Counted from the stretch's first letter, positions 18,194 through 29,398 are shown. The stretch is DNA of 64,000 nt from Chlamydiales bacterium (GCA_028278035.1 JANQFC010000046.1:21118-85117); one strand, 5' to 3'. A program made the numbers and translations. The notes: generated from the sequence alone by a model not told the origin.

Positions 18194-18208
18194 TAAGGTA
18201 GGTAAAAA

Positions 18209-18760
18209 ATGTCAAGACTAGGAAAAACTCCAATTATGTTAGCCAAAGGTGTGGAAGTTAAAGTTACGCCTCAAAATGAAATTACGGCTAAAGGGTCTAA
18301 AGGGACCTCAAGTCTTTTATTGCCTAAGGGAATTTCGGCTAAAGTTGATGATGGAAAATTATTAATAGTATTAGATGAAAAAGCGAAAGTTACATCTGAA
18401 ACATACGGGCTATATAGATCATTGGCTAAAAATGTTGTGGAAGGAGTTGAAAAAGGCTTCCAAAAAGAACTTACTTTAATAGGAGTAGGATTCAGAGCTA
18501 CAGTAAAAGGTACTAAGCTAGATTTACAAATCGGTTTTTCTCATCCAACAGAACTTGAGATTCCTAAAGATCTGCAAGTAAAAGTTAATAAATCTGTGGA
18601 AATTGTGATCTCAGGGTTAGATAAACAAAAAGTCGGGCAGTTTGCTGCATTGGTTCGATCTAAAAGACCACCGGAACCTTACAAGGGTAAAGGCATAAGA
18701 TATAAAGATGAGTATGTTCGTAAAAAAGCAGGAAAAGCTGCTAAAACTGGTGGGGCTTAA
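18209..18760 (+). CDS. rplF: 50S ribosomal protein L6
   Basis: 183 residues with two L6 domains. The C-terminal signature PEPYKGKGIRYKDEYVRKKAGK near the factor-binding site is complete, and SRLGKTPIMLAKGVEV opens the protein. GGTAGG lies 8 bp before the ATG. Confidence 0.98.
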   Translation: MSRLGKTPIMLAKGVEVKVTPQNEITAKGSKGTSSLLLPKGISAKVDDGKLLIVLDEKAKVTSETYGLYRSLAKNVVEGVEKGFQKELTLIGVGFRATVKGTKLDLQIGFSHPTELEIPKDLQVKVNKSVEIVISGLDKQKVGQFAALVRSKRPPEPYKGKGIRYKDEYVRKKAGKAAKTGGA

Positions 18761-18779
18761 AAAAATAAAGGTATAAAAA

Positions 18780-19139
18780 ATGGAAAGTGAATTAATAAAA
18801 AGAAACAGATCAAGAAAAAGAAAGGTCTTGAGAATTAGAAAGAAGTTAAAAGGGACTTCTGATAAACCGAGACTTACTATCAATAAATCGAATAAAAATA
18901 TTTATGTTCAGTTAATTGATGATGAAAAAGAAATAACTCTAGGTGCAATAGGAACGAACTCTAAAGAAAATAAAATTAAAAAATCGAAAAAAGCTGCTAC
19001 TGATCTAGGCACTAAAATTGCAGAAATAGCTAAATCAAAGAAAATTCAAAAAGTAGTTTTTGACAGGGGTAGAAATAAATATCATGGAATAGTAGCTGAG
19101 TTTGCTAATAGCGCTCGTAAAGCAGGATTAAAATTTTAA
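18780..19139 (+). CDS. rplR: 50S ribosomal protein L18
   Basis: 119 residues, 5S rRNA-binding. The basic N-terminal arm (NRSRKRKVLRIRKKLKG) is followed by KPRLTINKSNKNIYVQLIDD and the C-terminal VVFDRGRNKYHGIVAEFANSARKAGL. AAAGGTATAAAA precedes the ATG. Confidence 0.97.
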   Translation: MESELIKRNRSRKRKVLRIRKKLKGTSDKPRLTINKSNKNIYVQLIDDEKEITLGAIGTNSKENKIKKSKKAATDLGTKIAEIAKSKKIQKVVFDRGRNKYHGIVAEFANSARKAGLKF

Positions 19140-19154
19140 AGTTTAGGAAATAAT

Positions 19155-19634
19155 ATGGCCAAAAAAGAAATGAAAGAAGAATTTGAGGAAAAGGTTCTTT
19201 ATATTAACAGATGTGCAAAAGTTGTTAAAGGTGGTAGAAAGTTTAGTTTTTCAGCTCTTATTTTAGTAGGGGATGAAAATGGAAAAATTGGATTTGGTTT
19301 TGCAAAAGCTAACGAAGTTGCTGACGCTATTAGAAAAGGTTCTGAAGCTGCAAGAAAAAATATAATGACTTTTGATATGGAAAATACAACAATTCCTCAT
19401 GAGGTAGTTGTTAGATCGGATGGAGCGATGCTTCTTTTAAAGCCGGCTCCTGAAGGAACAGGGGTTGTTGCCGGTTCTACTGTACGTGCTGTTTTGGAAC
19501 TTGCCGGAATCAAAGACATAGTTGCTAAATCACAAGGGTCAAATAATCCGATTAATCAGGTTAGGGCGACATTTAAAGCTTTACAATCATTGAAAAGCAA
19601 AGAAAAATCATTCAAAGAAAGGGGTCTTGAGTAA
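19155..19634 (+). CDS. rpsE: 30S ribosomal protein S5
   Basis: 159 residues with the double-stranded-RNA-binding-like N-terminal domain (NRCAKVVKGGRKFSFSALI) and the C-terminal domain including LLLKPAPEGTGVVAGSTVRAV. The next gene is rplO: rpmD (L30), usually between them, is missing, which is a chlamydial trait. The stop overlaps the rplO start. Confidence 0.97.
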   Translation: MAKKEMKEEFEEKVLYINRCAKVVKGGRKFSFSALILVGDENGKIGFGFAKANEVADAIRKGSEAARKNIMTFDMENTTIPHEVVVRSDGAMLLLKPAPEGTGVVAGSTVRAVLELAGIKDIVAKSQGSNNPINQVRATFKALQSLKSKEKSFKERGLE

Positions 19635-20089
19635 TGTTTGATCTTTCAAATCTAAAAGATACACATAGAAAAGAAGTAAAGGTACAAAGAGTAGGCAGAG
19701 GCCCTTCATCAGGAAGAGGTAAGACATCTTCCAGAGGACATAAAGGAGCTGGATCTAGATCTGGATATAGAAGAAGATATGGTTATGAAGGCGGTCAGAT
19801 GAGACTTTATACCAAACTTCCAATTAGAGGGTTTACAAGAGGTAAATTTATTGTACCGACAATGGCTGTCAATTTATCTCAAATTGAAGAAAAATATAAC
19901 GATGGTGAAGTCGTTAATATTGAAACAATGAAACAAAAAAAACTTATTTCGAAAAACTTTATAGGCAAACTAAAAGTTTTGGCAAATGGCAAAGTAAATA
20001 AAAAAGTTTCTATTGAAGCAAATGGTTTCTCAAAAGAAGCTGTTAAAAAATTAGATGAGAAAAAAATAAAATATAAAGTTATAAAATAA
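19634..20089 (+). CDS. rplO: 50S ribosomal protein L15
   Basis: 151 residues. The glycine- and arginine-rich N-terminal arm (VGRGPSSGRGKTSSRGHKG) threads into 23S rRNA, and GFEGGQ-like GYEGGQMRLYTKLPIRGF follows. It overlaps rpsE and secY by one base on each side, so translation of all three is coupled. Confidence 0.97.
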   Translation: MFDLSNLKDTHRKEVKVQRVGRGPSSGRGKTSSRGHKGAGSRSGYRRRYGYEGGQMRLYTKLPIRGFTRGKFIVPTMAVNLSQIEEKYNDGEVVNIETMKQKKLISKNFIGKLKVLANGKVNKKVSIEANGFSKEAVKKLDEKKIKYKVIK

Positions 20090-21459
20090 TGATAGCTGCT
20101 ATTAAAAGAATATTTTCTGTATCAGATTTAAGAGCAAAAATACTTTTTACATTATTTATGCTCTTGGTTTGCAGAATTGGTGCATTTATTCCGGTTCCTG
20201 GAATACATGGTGATGCTGCTGTAGCAATGTTCAAGCAAGCCGCTGGCGGTGGACAGAATTTATTTCAATTAATGGATATATTCTCCGGTGGAGCTTTTAA
20301 ACAATTAACTGTCATAGCACTCGGAATTATGCCTTATATTTCTGCATCGATTATAATGCAGCTGGTCGTAGCAATTATTCCATCAATCCAAAGAGAAATG
20401 CGGGAAAATCCTGAAACCGGAAGAAAAAAGCTTACGAAATATACAAGAATGGCAACTCTTGTTTTAGCTTTGGTGCAAGCGTTCTTTATTGCTAGATTTG
20501 CGCTAAACATGAACGAGTCTTCTCCCGGGATTGTAGTAAACGAGATGCTTGGAGCGCAAATATTAGGAGTATATTGGCTGTTTTATGTAACAGTTATGAT
20601 GACAATAACTACAGGAACCGTATTTTTAATGTGGGTTGGTGAGCAAATCACCGAAAAAGGTATTGGGAATGGAATCAGTTTAATAATTACAGTAGGTATT
20701 TTGTCATCCCTTCCATCGACTATAGGTTCAATCATTAGACAATTAAATTTAGAGTCACAAGAAGTAGGGCAGTTGACATTCTCATCGTTAGTAGTGTTAG
20801 CCGCTGTCTTTGTGTTTATTATAATAGGAACTATTTTGATAATACAGGGACAAAGAAAAATTCCACTTCAGTATGCAAGAAGAATTGTAGGAAGACATGA
20901 AACTCAAGGGGGAAGAGCTTATATCCCTCTTAAGATTAATTATGCCGGAGTAATTCCTGTAATCTTTGCTTCATCACTATTGATGTTTCCGGCTACTATT
21001 GGCCAATTGACTGGCAGAGGTAATTGGATAGGGAAATTAGCAGGTTTATTGAGTCCAGGTAATTGGGTTTATTTAACATGTTATGTTTTATTAATATTGT
21101 TTTTTACATATTTTTGGACTGCAACTCAATTTCATCCCGAACAAATTGCATCGGATATGAAAAAAAATGGAGCTTTTATTCCCGGTATCAGACAAGGGAG
21201 GCCGACCCAGGATTTCTTAGAGGGAACAATGAATAAAATTACTTTAATTGGGGGGCTTTTTTTAGCAATGATTGCTATACTTCCTACAATAGTAAGTAAG
21301 GTATTAGGCATTGATCCTAGAATAAGTCATTTCTTCGGAGGAACTTCTTTATTGATTTTAGTAGGAGTAATATTAGATACAACAAAGCAAATTGAGTCTC
21401 ATTTGCTTATGAAACGTTATGACGGTTTTATGAAAAAAGGAAAAATAAGAGGTAGATAA
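20089..21459 (+). CDS. secY: Protein translocase channel subunit SecY
   Basis: 456 residues with ten transmembrane segments, the channel of the Sec translocase in the cytoplasmic membrane. Visible marks are [11 protein letters not shown] in helix 1, the plug region around [40 protein letters not shown] and the cytoplasmic loop [20 protein letters not shown]. rpsM follows directly with no adk, map or infA, matching Chlamydia. Confidence 0.98.
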   Translation: MIAAIKRIFSVSDLRAKILFTLFMLLVCRIGAFIPVPGIHGDAAVAMFKQAAGGGQNLFQLMDIFSGGAFKQLTVIALGIMPYISASIIMQLVVAIIPSIQREMRENPETGRKKLTKYTRMATLVLALVQAFFIARFALNMNESSPGIVVNEMLGAQILGVYWLFYVTVMMTITTGTVFLMWVGEQITEKGIGNGISLIITVGILSSLPSTIGSIIRQLNLESQEVGQLTFSSLVVLAAVFVFIIIGTILIIQGQRKIPLQYARRIVGRHETQGGRAYIPLKINYAGVIPVIFASSLLMFPATIGQLTGRGNWIGKLAGLLSPGNWVYLTCYVLLILFFTYFWTATQFHPEQIASDMKKNGAFIPGIRQGRPTQDFLEGTMNKITLIGGLFLAMIAILPTIVSKVLGIDPRISHFFGGTSLLILVGVILDTTKQIESHLLMKRYDGFMKKGKIRGR

Positions 21460-21460
21460 A

Positions 21461-21841
21461 ATGCCACGAATTATTGGAATAGATATTCCTGATAATAAAA
21501 GATTAATAATAAGCTTAACCTATATCTATGGTATCGGAGATAAAAAAGCTGAAGAATTAGTTAAAAAATTAAAATTAAATCCTAATATGAAAGCTAAAGA
21601 TTTAACAGAAGATGAAATAGCAAAGATTAACTCATTGCTACAGACAGATTATGTTGTTGAAGGGGATTTAAGAAGACAGGTTCAAAATAATATAAAAAGA
21701 TTAATTTCAATTCATTGCTATAGAGGACTTAGACATAGAGTTGGTCTGCCTGTAAGAGGACAAAGAACTAGATCAAATGCCAGAACTAGAAAAGGCAAGA
21801 AAAAAACTGTAGCAGGAAAAAGAAAGGCACCACAAGGATAA
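21461..21841 (+). CDS. rpsM: 30S ribosomal protein S13
   Basis: 126 residues. The helix-two-turn-helix [16 protein letters not shown] and C-terminal [24 protein letters not shown] that contacts P-site tRNA are both complete. It starts 2 bp after the secY stop. Confidence 0.98.
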   Translation: MPRIIGIDIPDNKRLIISLTYIYGIGDKKAEELVKKLKLNPNMKAKDLTEDEIAKINSLLQTDYVVEGDLRRQVQNNIKRLISIHCYRGLRHRVGLPVRGQRTRSNARTRKGKKKTVAGKRKAPQG

Positions 21842-21854
21842 AAGGAGATAAAAA

Positions 21855-22262
21855 GTGGCAAAACAACAACAAACTAAACCAACTATAAAAAGAGTTAGAA
21901 AAAAAACAGGTAGAACTATTCCTCAGGGAATAGCATATGTAACAGCTACCTTTAATAACACTATAGTAACAATAACCGATCCTGCTGGAAATGTTATTTC
22001 ATGGTCAACATCTGGCAAATGTAAATTTACAGGATCAAAAAAATCATCAGCTTTTGCAGGAACAATAGCAGCACAAAATGCTGCAAAAGATGCGGCAGCT
22101 TTAGGAATGAAAGAATGCGAAGTAAATTTGAAGGGACCGGGGGCAGGCAGGGAATCTGCTGTAAGAGGTCTTCAAAGTGCAGGGCTTACAATTACAATGA
22201 TAAGAGATAAAACACCTGTTCCACATAATGGCTGTAGGCCAAGAAAAAGAAGGCGTGTATAA
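21855..22262 (+). CDS. rpsK: 30S ribosomal protein S11
   Basis: 135 residues from GTG, chosen because AAAGGAG lies 7 bp upstream. S11 forms part of the mRNA exit channel. Signatures: [20 protein letters not shown], the [14 protein letters not shown] loop and the basic tail [13 protein letters not shown]. Confidence 0.98.
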   Translation: MAKQQQTKPTIKRVRKKTGRTIPQGIAYVTATFNNTIVTITDPAGNVISWSTSGKCKFTGSKKSSAFAGTIAAQNAAKDAAALGMKECEVNLKGPGAGRESAVRGLQSAGLTITMIRDKTPVPHNGCRPRKRRRV

Positions 22263-22288
22263 AAAAATATTAAATTGAGGGAGATTAT

Positions 22289-23383
22289 ATGTCAGTAATG
22301 TACGGCACATTTGAATTGCCTAATAAAATTAAAAAAGAAGAAGATGAAAAAGTAGAAAATTTTGCACGCTTCGTAGCGGAACCTTTTGAAAGAGGGTTTG
22401 GTCATACTTTAGGAAATTCTCTAAGAAGAGTTATGCTTACTTCTTTAGAGGCGCCGTCTATTGTTTCCATCAGAATAGAAGGAGTTCATCATGAGTATGC
22501 GGCAATGGAAGGTGTTGTAGAAGACATGACTTATATAATATTAAATCTTAAAGCAGCTTTATTAAGATGTTTGCCGATAGAAGATATGGATAATCCAAAA
22601 GGATTGAAAATGATATCTAAAATATTAGAAGTGACTGATGAAGATATTGAAAAAGCAAACGGAAATTATAAAGTATGTCTAAAAGATATAATGGGTCCTT
22701 CTAATTTTGAATTAGTAAATCCGGATTTGCATATATTTACAGCGACAAAGCCGCTTACTAAAAAAATTGATGTTAGAGTAGGCATTGGTAGAGGATACGT
22801 TCCTTCAGAAAGGCATTCTTTTGAAAGACTTATGGACGAGATTGTAATTGATTCTGCTTTTTCTCCTGTTAAAATAGTAAATTATTTTGTAGAAAATACA
22901 AGAGTTGGACAAGATACAGATTATGATAGACTAATTTTAGAAGTATTAACAGATGGAAGAGTAACTCCTCAGGAAGCATTGTCTTTTGCAACACAAATAA
23001 GTGTGGAACATTTTCAGATATTTGAAAAATTGAAAACACATGCTATTTCATTTGAAGAAAAAGAAATTGAAGAAAATAAAGATAGAGATGAGCTTTTAGG
23101 GAAATTAGCATTAAAAATTAATGAAATTGAGCTTTCTGTCAGATCAACTAATTGTTTAGCTGGTGCTCATATAGACACAATAGGTGAATTAGTTGTTATG
23201 CCGGAAATAGAAATGCTTAAGTTTAGAAATTTTGGTAAAAAGTCTTTAACTGAGATTAAGGAAAAATTAACCGAAATGGGCTTAAGTTTAGGTATGGATC
23301 TGTCAAAGTACGGAATAACTAGAGATAATATTCAAGAAGTAATAGACAAATATTTAGAAGAAAAGTCAGGAGCAGGTGAATAA
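22289..23383 (+). CDS. rpoA: RNA polymerase subunit alpha
   Basis: 364 residues. The N-terminal dimerisation domain (residues 1-235) contains [18 protein letters not shown] and the C-terminal DNA-binding domain (about residue 285 on) contains [11 protein letters not shown] and [22 protein letters not shown], which bind UP elements and activators. It follows rpsK and precedes rplQ, the universal order. GGGAG lies 7 bp before the ATG. Confidence 0.98.
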   Translation: MSVMYGTFELPNKIKKEEDEKVENFARFVAEPFERGFGHTLGNSLRRVMLTSLEAPSIVSIRIEGVHHEYAAMEGVVEDMTYIILNLKAALLRCLPIEDMDNPKGLKMISKILEVTDEDIEKANGNYKVCLKDIMGPSNFELVNPDLHIFTATKPLTKKIDVRVGIGRGYVPSERHSFERLMDEIVIDSAFSPVKIVNYFVENTRVGQDTDYDRLILEVLTDGRVTPQEALSFATQISVEHFQIFEKLKTHAISFEEKEIEENKDRDELLGKLALKINEIELSVRSTNCLAGAHIDTIGELVVMPEIEMLKFRNFGKKSLTEIKEKLTEMGLSLGMDLSKYGITRDNIQEVIDKYLEEKSGAGE

Positions 23384-23385
23384 AA

Positions 23386-23817
23386 ATGAGGCACGCAAAA
23401 CATACATGTAAATTATCAAGAACAGGCTCTCATAGAAGATGCATGTTTTCTAATATGTTAAAATCATTGATTGAACACGAAAGAATAGAAACAACTCTTG
23501 CTAAAGCAAAAGAGTTAAAAAGACATGCAGATAAAATGATTACACTTGCTAAAAAGGATACAATAGCTGCTAAAAGATTAGCAAAAGCTAGAATGATGAT
23601 TAGATTTAATCCGCTGACTTCAAAAGACAAGAGAAAAGTAAAAAAAGATAATGACACTTCTAGTTATAACGCAGATAGAAAAGTTGTAAAAAAATTATTT
23701 TCAGATTTGAAAGATAGATTTAGTAATAGGAACGGCGGATATACAAGAATTATAAAAAAATCAGATGTCAGAATAGGTGACAGTGCTGATAAATGTATAA
23801 TTGAGTTTGTTCAGTAA
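23386..23817 (+). CDS. rplQ: 50S ribosomal protein L17
   Basis: 143 residues. The N-terminal signature is [27 protein letters not shown], and GGYTRIIKK appears in the C-terminal half; the protein is somewhat longer than the 127-residue E. coli form because of a lysine-rich insert near residues 85-100. Last gene of the ribosomal block; gap follows after 103 bp. Confidence 0.97.
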   Translation: MRHAKHTCKLSRTGSHRRCMFSNMLKSLIEHERIETTLAKAKELKRHADKMITLAKKDTIAAKRLAKARMMIRFNPLTSKDKRKVKKDNDTSSYNADRKVVKKLFSDLKDRFSNRNGGYTRIIKKSDVRIGDSADKCIIEFVQ

Positions 23818-23861
23818 CTTCTAGATCGTATCTTTTGTCTTTTGAAGATTCTATCTTTACT

Positions 23862-23889
23862 TTGATTGTGATCTAAATTATTATAAAAT
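23862..23889 (+). promoter_or_regulatory. Candidate promoter for gap
   Basis: TTGATT at 23862-23867 and TAAAAT at 23884-23889 are spaced by 16 bp in the gap between rplQ and gap, placing a start of transcription about 25 bp before the gap ATG. Both boxes match 4-5 of 6 consensus bases. Tentative, given AT-rich background. Confidence 0.35.
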
Positions 23890-23899
23890 AAAAAATTAA

Positions 23900-24925
<1,026 letters not shown>

Positions 24926-24960
24926 ATTATTTATAAAAATTAAAAATATTAGGTAGATCT

Positions 24961-25656
24961 GTGAACTATACAAGGGAACCAATAATAGAAACTGTCATAT
25001 CCCCAAAAGAAGGTTGTAAATTAGTTGTAAGAAATTCTAAAGGGGGAGGACAGGAAGAATATTTTGTAGATTCTATTGAGGTTGTTTCTTTTGGAAATGC
25101 AATATTTTATAGATCATTAGAAAGACCAAAATCTTTTCTAGTTCCAGCCAGTGATTACGAAGTAATTGAAGTGAAAGAGACCAAGATGGTACTTAAAAAT
25201 GTAGGAATAGAAAGGTCTATTAAAATTGGAGGTGGTAAAGAACCTTCAAAACAAGATATTGAAAAACCCAAGAGAAAAAAACAAATAAAGAAAAAACAAG
25301 CTCAAAAACCTTCTTTAACTGAAGAACAAAAAGCAAAAGTACAACCAGAAGAAGAAAAAGGAGGTGGTCCTGATGAAGAAACGCATGTTTCTTCATCCAT
25401 AATCCGAAGATTATTTCCGCCACCACCAACTCTCATCAAGGAAAAACTCAATCATTACAAAAGTAGTGAAAAACTTGAAGGGGATATTTCAAAAGAGATC
25501 GTCACTGAAGAAGAAGAAAAGAAAATAGAAAAAGAAGAGATAAAAGAGAACATAGAAAAAATAGAAGACAAAAAAGAATTGCAAAATAACGAAACTTCTA
25601 TCTCTGAAGTTGTAGAAGAAATAAAGGATATTCAAGAAGATACAAAAGAAGAATAA
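24961..25656 (+). CDS. CT504-like conserved chlamydial protein
   Basis: 231 residues from a GTG start (AGGTAG just upstream). Residues 1-85 look folded, a beta-rich domain; the rest is a low-complexity tail rich in K, E and P, including a run of prolines and an acidic coiled region. In C. trachomatis the gene after gapA is CT504, a hypothetical protein, and I place this as its positional equivalent; sequence similarity is from memory and not verified. No enzyme motif seen. Confidence 0.6.
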   Translation: MNYTREPIIETVISPKEGCKLVVRNSKGGGQEEYFVDSIEVVSFGNAIFYRSLERPKSFLVPASDYEVIEVKETKMVLKNVGIERSIKIGGGKEPSKQDIEKPKRKKQIKKKQAQKPSLTEEQKAKVQPEEEKGGGPDEETHVSSSIIRRLFPPPPTLIKEKLNHYKSSEKLEGDISKEIVTEEEEKKIEKEEIKENIEKIEDKKELQNNETSISEVVEEIKDIQEDTKEE

Positions 25657-25666
25657 ATTCTTCTTT
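25645..25666 (+). terminator. Weak hairpin at the end of the CT504-like gene
   Basis: A 9-bp perfect inverted repeat, AAAGAAGAA then TTCTTCTTT, with a TAAA loop that contains the stop codon. Only A-U and few G-C pairs, and no strong T run beyond the stem, so a terminator role is uncertain. Confidence 0.3.
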
Positions 25667-25708
25667 AGAAAAATTCTGAATATCGTTAACATTTTAACAT
25701 AATTAAAT

Positions 25709-25794
25709 GCTCGGATGGTGAAATTGGTAGACACAAGGGACTTAAAATCCCTTGGGCGGTAACGCCCGTGCTGGTTCGAGTCCGGTTCCGAGCA
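25709..25794 (+). tRNA. tRNA-Leu(UAA)
   Basis: 86 nt. Acceptor stem GCTCGGA pairs with TCCGAGC, followed by discriminator A; CCA is not encoded. Anticodon stem AGGGA/TCCCT closes a CTTAAAA loop, giving anticodon UAA. The long variable arm (GGGCGGTAACGCCC region) is typical of tRNA-Leu, and the T arm has GGTTCGAGTCC. The gene marks the left end of the island: four degraded copies of its 3' portion recur downstream. Confidence 0.96.
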
Positions 25795-26043
25795 TTTGCT
25801 TTTTCATATTATTACTATGAAGATTGGTAATAAAAATCGGATTTAATTAAAAATTTTATTTTAAATTTAGCAATTAAAATAATTTGATTTTTAATAAAAT
25901 ATAACTAGCTTAAAATAAGTGGTATATGATTTAAATAAGAAAATCAACCCCATGTTTTTAATATCTAATTGCAAAAACAATACCATGTTTTCTTGACTTA
26001 AAATTAAAAAATAGTTAATATTAAATCAAAAAGAGGCTATGAT

Positions 26044-27411
26044 ATGAAGCGAGATCTTACAGATTTTTTAGAGAACTGGTTTAATTCTGATGATCGAAAA
26101 CCTCTTGTAATTCGAGGAGCAAGACAAGTTGGTAAAACATGGCTAATTAGAAACCTTGCTGAATCTATGCATAAACAACTTATTGAGTTAAATTTCGAAA
26201 AAAAACCTGATTTTGCATCTCTATTTTCTTCTAATGAACCACAAGAGATTATCAATAATATTGCTGCATATTTCGGGATAGTTATTGAACAAACAAATGT
26301 TATTCTTTTCTTAGATGAAATACAGGCGGCTCCTCATCTTCTTGCAAAACTTCGGTGGTTTGCTGAGGAAATGCCTCAACTTCCTGTTATTGCGGCAGGT
26401 TCTCTGTTGGATTTTGCTTTAGCAAATCATGAATTTAGTATGCCGGTAGGTAGAATTGGATATATATATTTGGAGCCTTTCTCATTTGAGGAATTTTTAG
26501 ATGCAGCGAAGCATGACCAGCTTCGAACATATCTAAAAAATTATCATTTAAATAAAAAAATTCCTGTTGCTATTCATCAACAGCTGTTGGTATTGCTAAA
26601 AGAATATTTAATTATCGGCGGTATGCCAGCAGCAGTATTATCTTGGATTAAAAAAAAGAGTCTAGAAGCCATTAATCAAATTCATTTTGATCTTCTAGCT
26701 ACCTATCGGGATGATTTTACAAAATATCGGGGTCGACTTGTAACTGATCGTTTGGAAGATATATTAACTTCGATTCCCCAGCAACTTGGAAAAAAATTTG
26801 TATATTCTCATGCTAATATTGAAGTAAACACACAATCTTTAAGGCAAGCTCTGGATCTATTATCTAAATCACGTGTTTGTCATAAGATTTTTGCTACTTC
26901 TGCAAATGGCTTGCCTTTAAATGCAGAAATCAAAGATAAATTTTTCAAGGTAATCTTGTTAGATTGTGGACTTGTCAGTGCAGAACTGGGGATTTCTTTG
27001 CAGCAGTTGAATTCTGTATCAGAACTTATATTTGTCAATAGCGGTGCTTTAGCAGAACAACTAGTTGGGCAGCAGCTTAGAACCCTTTTTCCTCCATTTG
27101 CACCTCCTTTATTAAACTATTGGCAGCGCACTGAGGTAAATGCAAATGCAGAAGTTGATTATGTAATTCAGCATAAAAATCAAATTGTACCAGTGGAAGT
27201 CAAAGCAGGAACTACTGGGGCTCTCAAATCGCTTCATTATTTCATGGAGATTAAAAGGAGAAATTTAGCTGTTAGAATCAATTCAGATTATCCCACATTT
27301 GGGCTTGTTCAAGTAAAGACAACCATTGGATCCTCTGTGGCATATTCACTTCTTTCAATTCCTTTTTATCTGACAGGACAGCTCCATCGGCTTCTTTCTG
27401 AGATAACATAA
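26044..27411 (+). CDS. AAA ATPase with DUF4143 C-terminal domain (copy 1)
   Basis: 455 residues. Walker A GARQVGKT at residues 25-32, Walker B VILFLDEIQ near 85-93, and an arginine-sensor-like stretch AAGSLLDFAL place it in the AAA_14/DUF4143 family. The C-terminal part has E-D and PVEVKAG spaced like a PD-(D/E)XK nuclease core. A Shine-Dalgarno AGAGG lies 9 bp before the ATG. Function in cells is poorly known; such ATPases are often in mobile or toxin-antitoxin settings. It fills the first segment between the tRNA-Leu gene and the first att-like copy. Confidence 0.85.
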   Translation: MKRDLTDFLENWFNSDDRKPLVIRGARQVGKTWLIRNLAESMHKQLIELNFEKKPDFASLFSSNEPQEIINNIAAYFGIVIEQTNVILFLDEIQAAPHLLAKLRWFAEEMPQLPVIAAGSLLDFALANHEFSMPVGRIGYIYLEPFSFEEFLDAAKHDQLRTYLKNYHLNKKIPVAIHQQLLVLLKEYLIIGGMPAAVLSWIKKKSLEAINQIHFDLLATYRDDFTKYRGRLVTDRLEDILTSIPQQLGKKFVYSHANIEVNTQSLRQALDLLSKSRVCHKIFATSANGLPLNAEIKDKFFKVILLDCGLVSAELGISLQQLNSVSELIFVNSGALAEQLVGQQLRTLFPPFAPPLLNYWQRTEVNANAEVDYVIQHKNQIVPVEVKAGTTGALKSLHYFMEIKRRNLAVRINSDYPTFGLVQVKTTIGSSVAYSLLSIPFYLTGQLHRLLSEIT

Positions 27412-27520
27412 ACTCAGCCAATATTTTTATAATTTCAAAACAAAAAGATAATCAGCAGAAAAAATTTGAATCTTAAGATTATTTAAATATATTTTTTTTA
27501 ACATTTGTTACCGAACTGAA

Positions 27521-27587
27521 GCTTTAAAATCCTTTAGATTAATAAACCGTGCTGGTTCGAGTCCGATTCCGAGCATTTTCTTTTTTT
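27521..27587 (+). repeat. tRNA-Leu 3' remnant, copy 1
   Basis: The 29 nt at 27547-27575 match tRNA-Leu positions 25766-25794 with one mismatch, covering the end of the variable arm, the T arm and acceptor strand. Upstream the match fades but TTAAAATCC is retained. The following ATTTTCTTTTT resembles the sequence after the real tRNA. It has no 5' half, so it is not a functional tRNA; it looks like an attachment-site scar. Confidence 0.85.
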
Positions 27588-28060
27588 AAATACTTAATAT
27601 TAATAATCTAAAATTATCAAATAAGTTCTATTTTTAAAATAGGATATTTTTGGGATAAGTATTAGATTTAATTGTACATAACATAAGAATGATTTATGCG
27701 AACTTTAATGTATGTTATTGCCTTTTAATGTTTTATAATTGTACACGAATTGTATAAATTTTATGTTTATCCAAAGATATTATTGAGCATCTTTAACAAA
27801 TTAATAAAAATATGGATTTAAAATTATTACTTCGATTGAGTTAAATAGAAATATCCTATTCCGGTTTGAAAAGTGTGACATTCTAACTTACTTCTGACTT
27901 TTTTAATATTAATTTAATAAAAAATATTAAATAATCAAGTAATTGATTATTAGGTATTTATAATATAAAATTAATTTTTTGGTTTATTTTTTGAACATTA
28001 AAAATATTTTTTGGTTTATATTTAAAACAAAAAACATAAATTTTGGTTTGTATTTTAAAC
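27588..28060. other. Non-coding stretch before ATPase copy 2
   Basis: No gene seen. The stretch 27876-27890 (TGACATTCTAACTTA) resembles two sites at 29543 and 29567 and may be a trace of an insertion-sequence end. The last 90 bp (about 27973-28060) hold three imperfect copies of a 30-bp unit containing TTTTGGTTTxTxTTT followed by AAACA, the third running into the start codon of the ATPase. Confidence 0.5.
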
Positions 28061-29398
28061 ATGAAAAGATTAATTGATTGGCATTTAATAAGTTGGAAAA
28101 ATAAAAAAAAACGAAAACCCCTTTTGATTAGAGGGGCAAGGCAAATTGGAAAAACCTATTCTATTAGACAATTTGCTAAAAATTTTGATTCTTTTGTTGA
28201 GCTAAACTTTGAGCTTACTCCTGAAGCTAAAACAATATTTGAAAAAGATTTACAGCCAAAAAGAATTATTTGGGAATTAGGGCTTTTAACTCAAACAACA
28301 ATTACATCAGGTAAAACTTTATTATTTCTTGATGAGATTCAAGCTGCTCCTCAAGCTATTTTAGCGCTACGATATTTTTATGAGTTAATGCCGGATCTGC
28401 ATGTGATAGCTGCGGGATCTTTAATAGATTTTGCTATTGAAAAAGTAGGAATGCCTGTTGGTCGAGTGAATATGCTTTATTTATATCCTCTTTCTTTTAT
28501 GGAATTTTTGGTTGCTACCAATAATTCTAAGTTTATTGAAGGCATTTTAGAAAAAAAAGAATTATCGGATATTCTTCATAATAAATTACTTGATCTTTTA
28601 GGCCATTACCTTGCAATAGGAGGTATGCCGGAAGCTGTGCAGGCTTGGTTAGAAACCAAAGATCCAAGAGCTAGTTATGAAGTACAAAAAGGTCTTGTAG
28701 AAACGTATAGACAAGATTTTCCTAAATATGCCAAAAAACAGCAGTTTTCTTATTTGGATATTCTTTTTCATCAAATTCCGCATTTTATCGGAAAGCAGTT
28801 CAAGTTTTCTGAAATTCATGGTGATTACAAAAAAAGAGAATTAGCTCCTTCTTTAGACCTTTTATGCAAAGCAAATGTAATTCATCAAATAAATCATGCT
28901 TCTGCCCAAGGTCTTCCTTTAGGAGCTGAGATAAATCTCAACTGGTTCAAAGTTATTTTTCTTGATGTAGGTATACTTCAAAACCTTTTAGGGCTTGACC
29001 TTTCAGCATGGTTCTTAAATCCTAATAAAAATCTTGTTAATCGCGGTACTATAGCGGAAGCTTTTGTAGGGCAAGAACTTTTAGCTTATTCATCTCCGTC
29101 ATCGAAAAATGAACTTTATTTTTGGAAAAGAGAATCTAAAAGCGCTCAATCTGAAATTGATTATGTATATGATTTTCAACATAAAATATTACCCATTGAA
29201 GTAAAAAGTGGGCATGGAACTACTTTAAGAAGTATGCATAGATTTTTACAAGAACATAAAGACTCTAAATTTGGTATACGTTTTTGGGCAAAAAATTACT
29301 TAGCAACAGATAATATTATTTCTAGGCCTCTATACAGTGTGTGTACATTAGCGCATTCAGGTCAGCTTAAAGCTATACTTAGTATTATATCAGATTGA
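28061..29398 (+). CDS. AAA ATPase with DUF4143 C-terminal domain (copy 2)
   Basis: 445 residues, paralog of the 26044 gene along its whole length. Walker A GARQIGKT at residues 25-32, Walker B LLFLDEIQ, then VIAAGSLIDFAI, the central YLAIGGMPEAVQAW, and the C-terminal SEIDYVYDF with LPIEVKSG, again PD-(D/E)XK-like. I start at ATG 28061; a TTG at 28043 in frame lies inside the tandem repeat. No Shine-Dalgarno is visible. It fills the second island segment. Confidence 0.85.
   Translation: MKRLIDWHLISWKNKKKRKPLLIRGARQIGKTYSIRQFAKNFDSFVELNFELTPEAKTIFEKDLQPKRIIWELGLLTQTTITSGKTLLFLDEIQAAPQAILALRYFYELMPDLHVIAAGSLIDFAIEKVGMPVGRVNMLYLYPLSFMEFLVATNNSKFIEGILEKKELSDILHNKLLDLLGHYLAIGGMPEAVQAWLETKDPRASYEVQKGLVETYRQDFPKYAKKQQFSYLDILFHQIPHFIGKQFKFSEIHGDYKKRELAPSLDLLCKANVIHQINHASAQGLPLGAEINLNWFKVIFLDVGILQNLLGLDLSAWFLNPNKNLVNRGTIAEAFVGQELLAYSSPSSKNELYFWKRESKSAQSEIDYVYDFQHKILPIEVKSGHGTTLRSMHRFLQEHKDSKFGIRFWAKNYLATDNIISRPLYSVCTLAHSGQLKAILSIISD

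Noticed and set aside
17799..19634. Missing rpsN and rpmD as a local deletion
   Set aside because: The same gaps are known from Chlamydiae, so this is lineage gene order and not damage.
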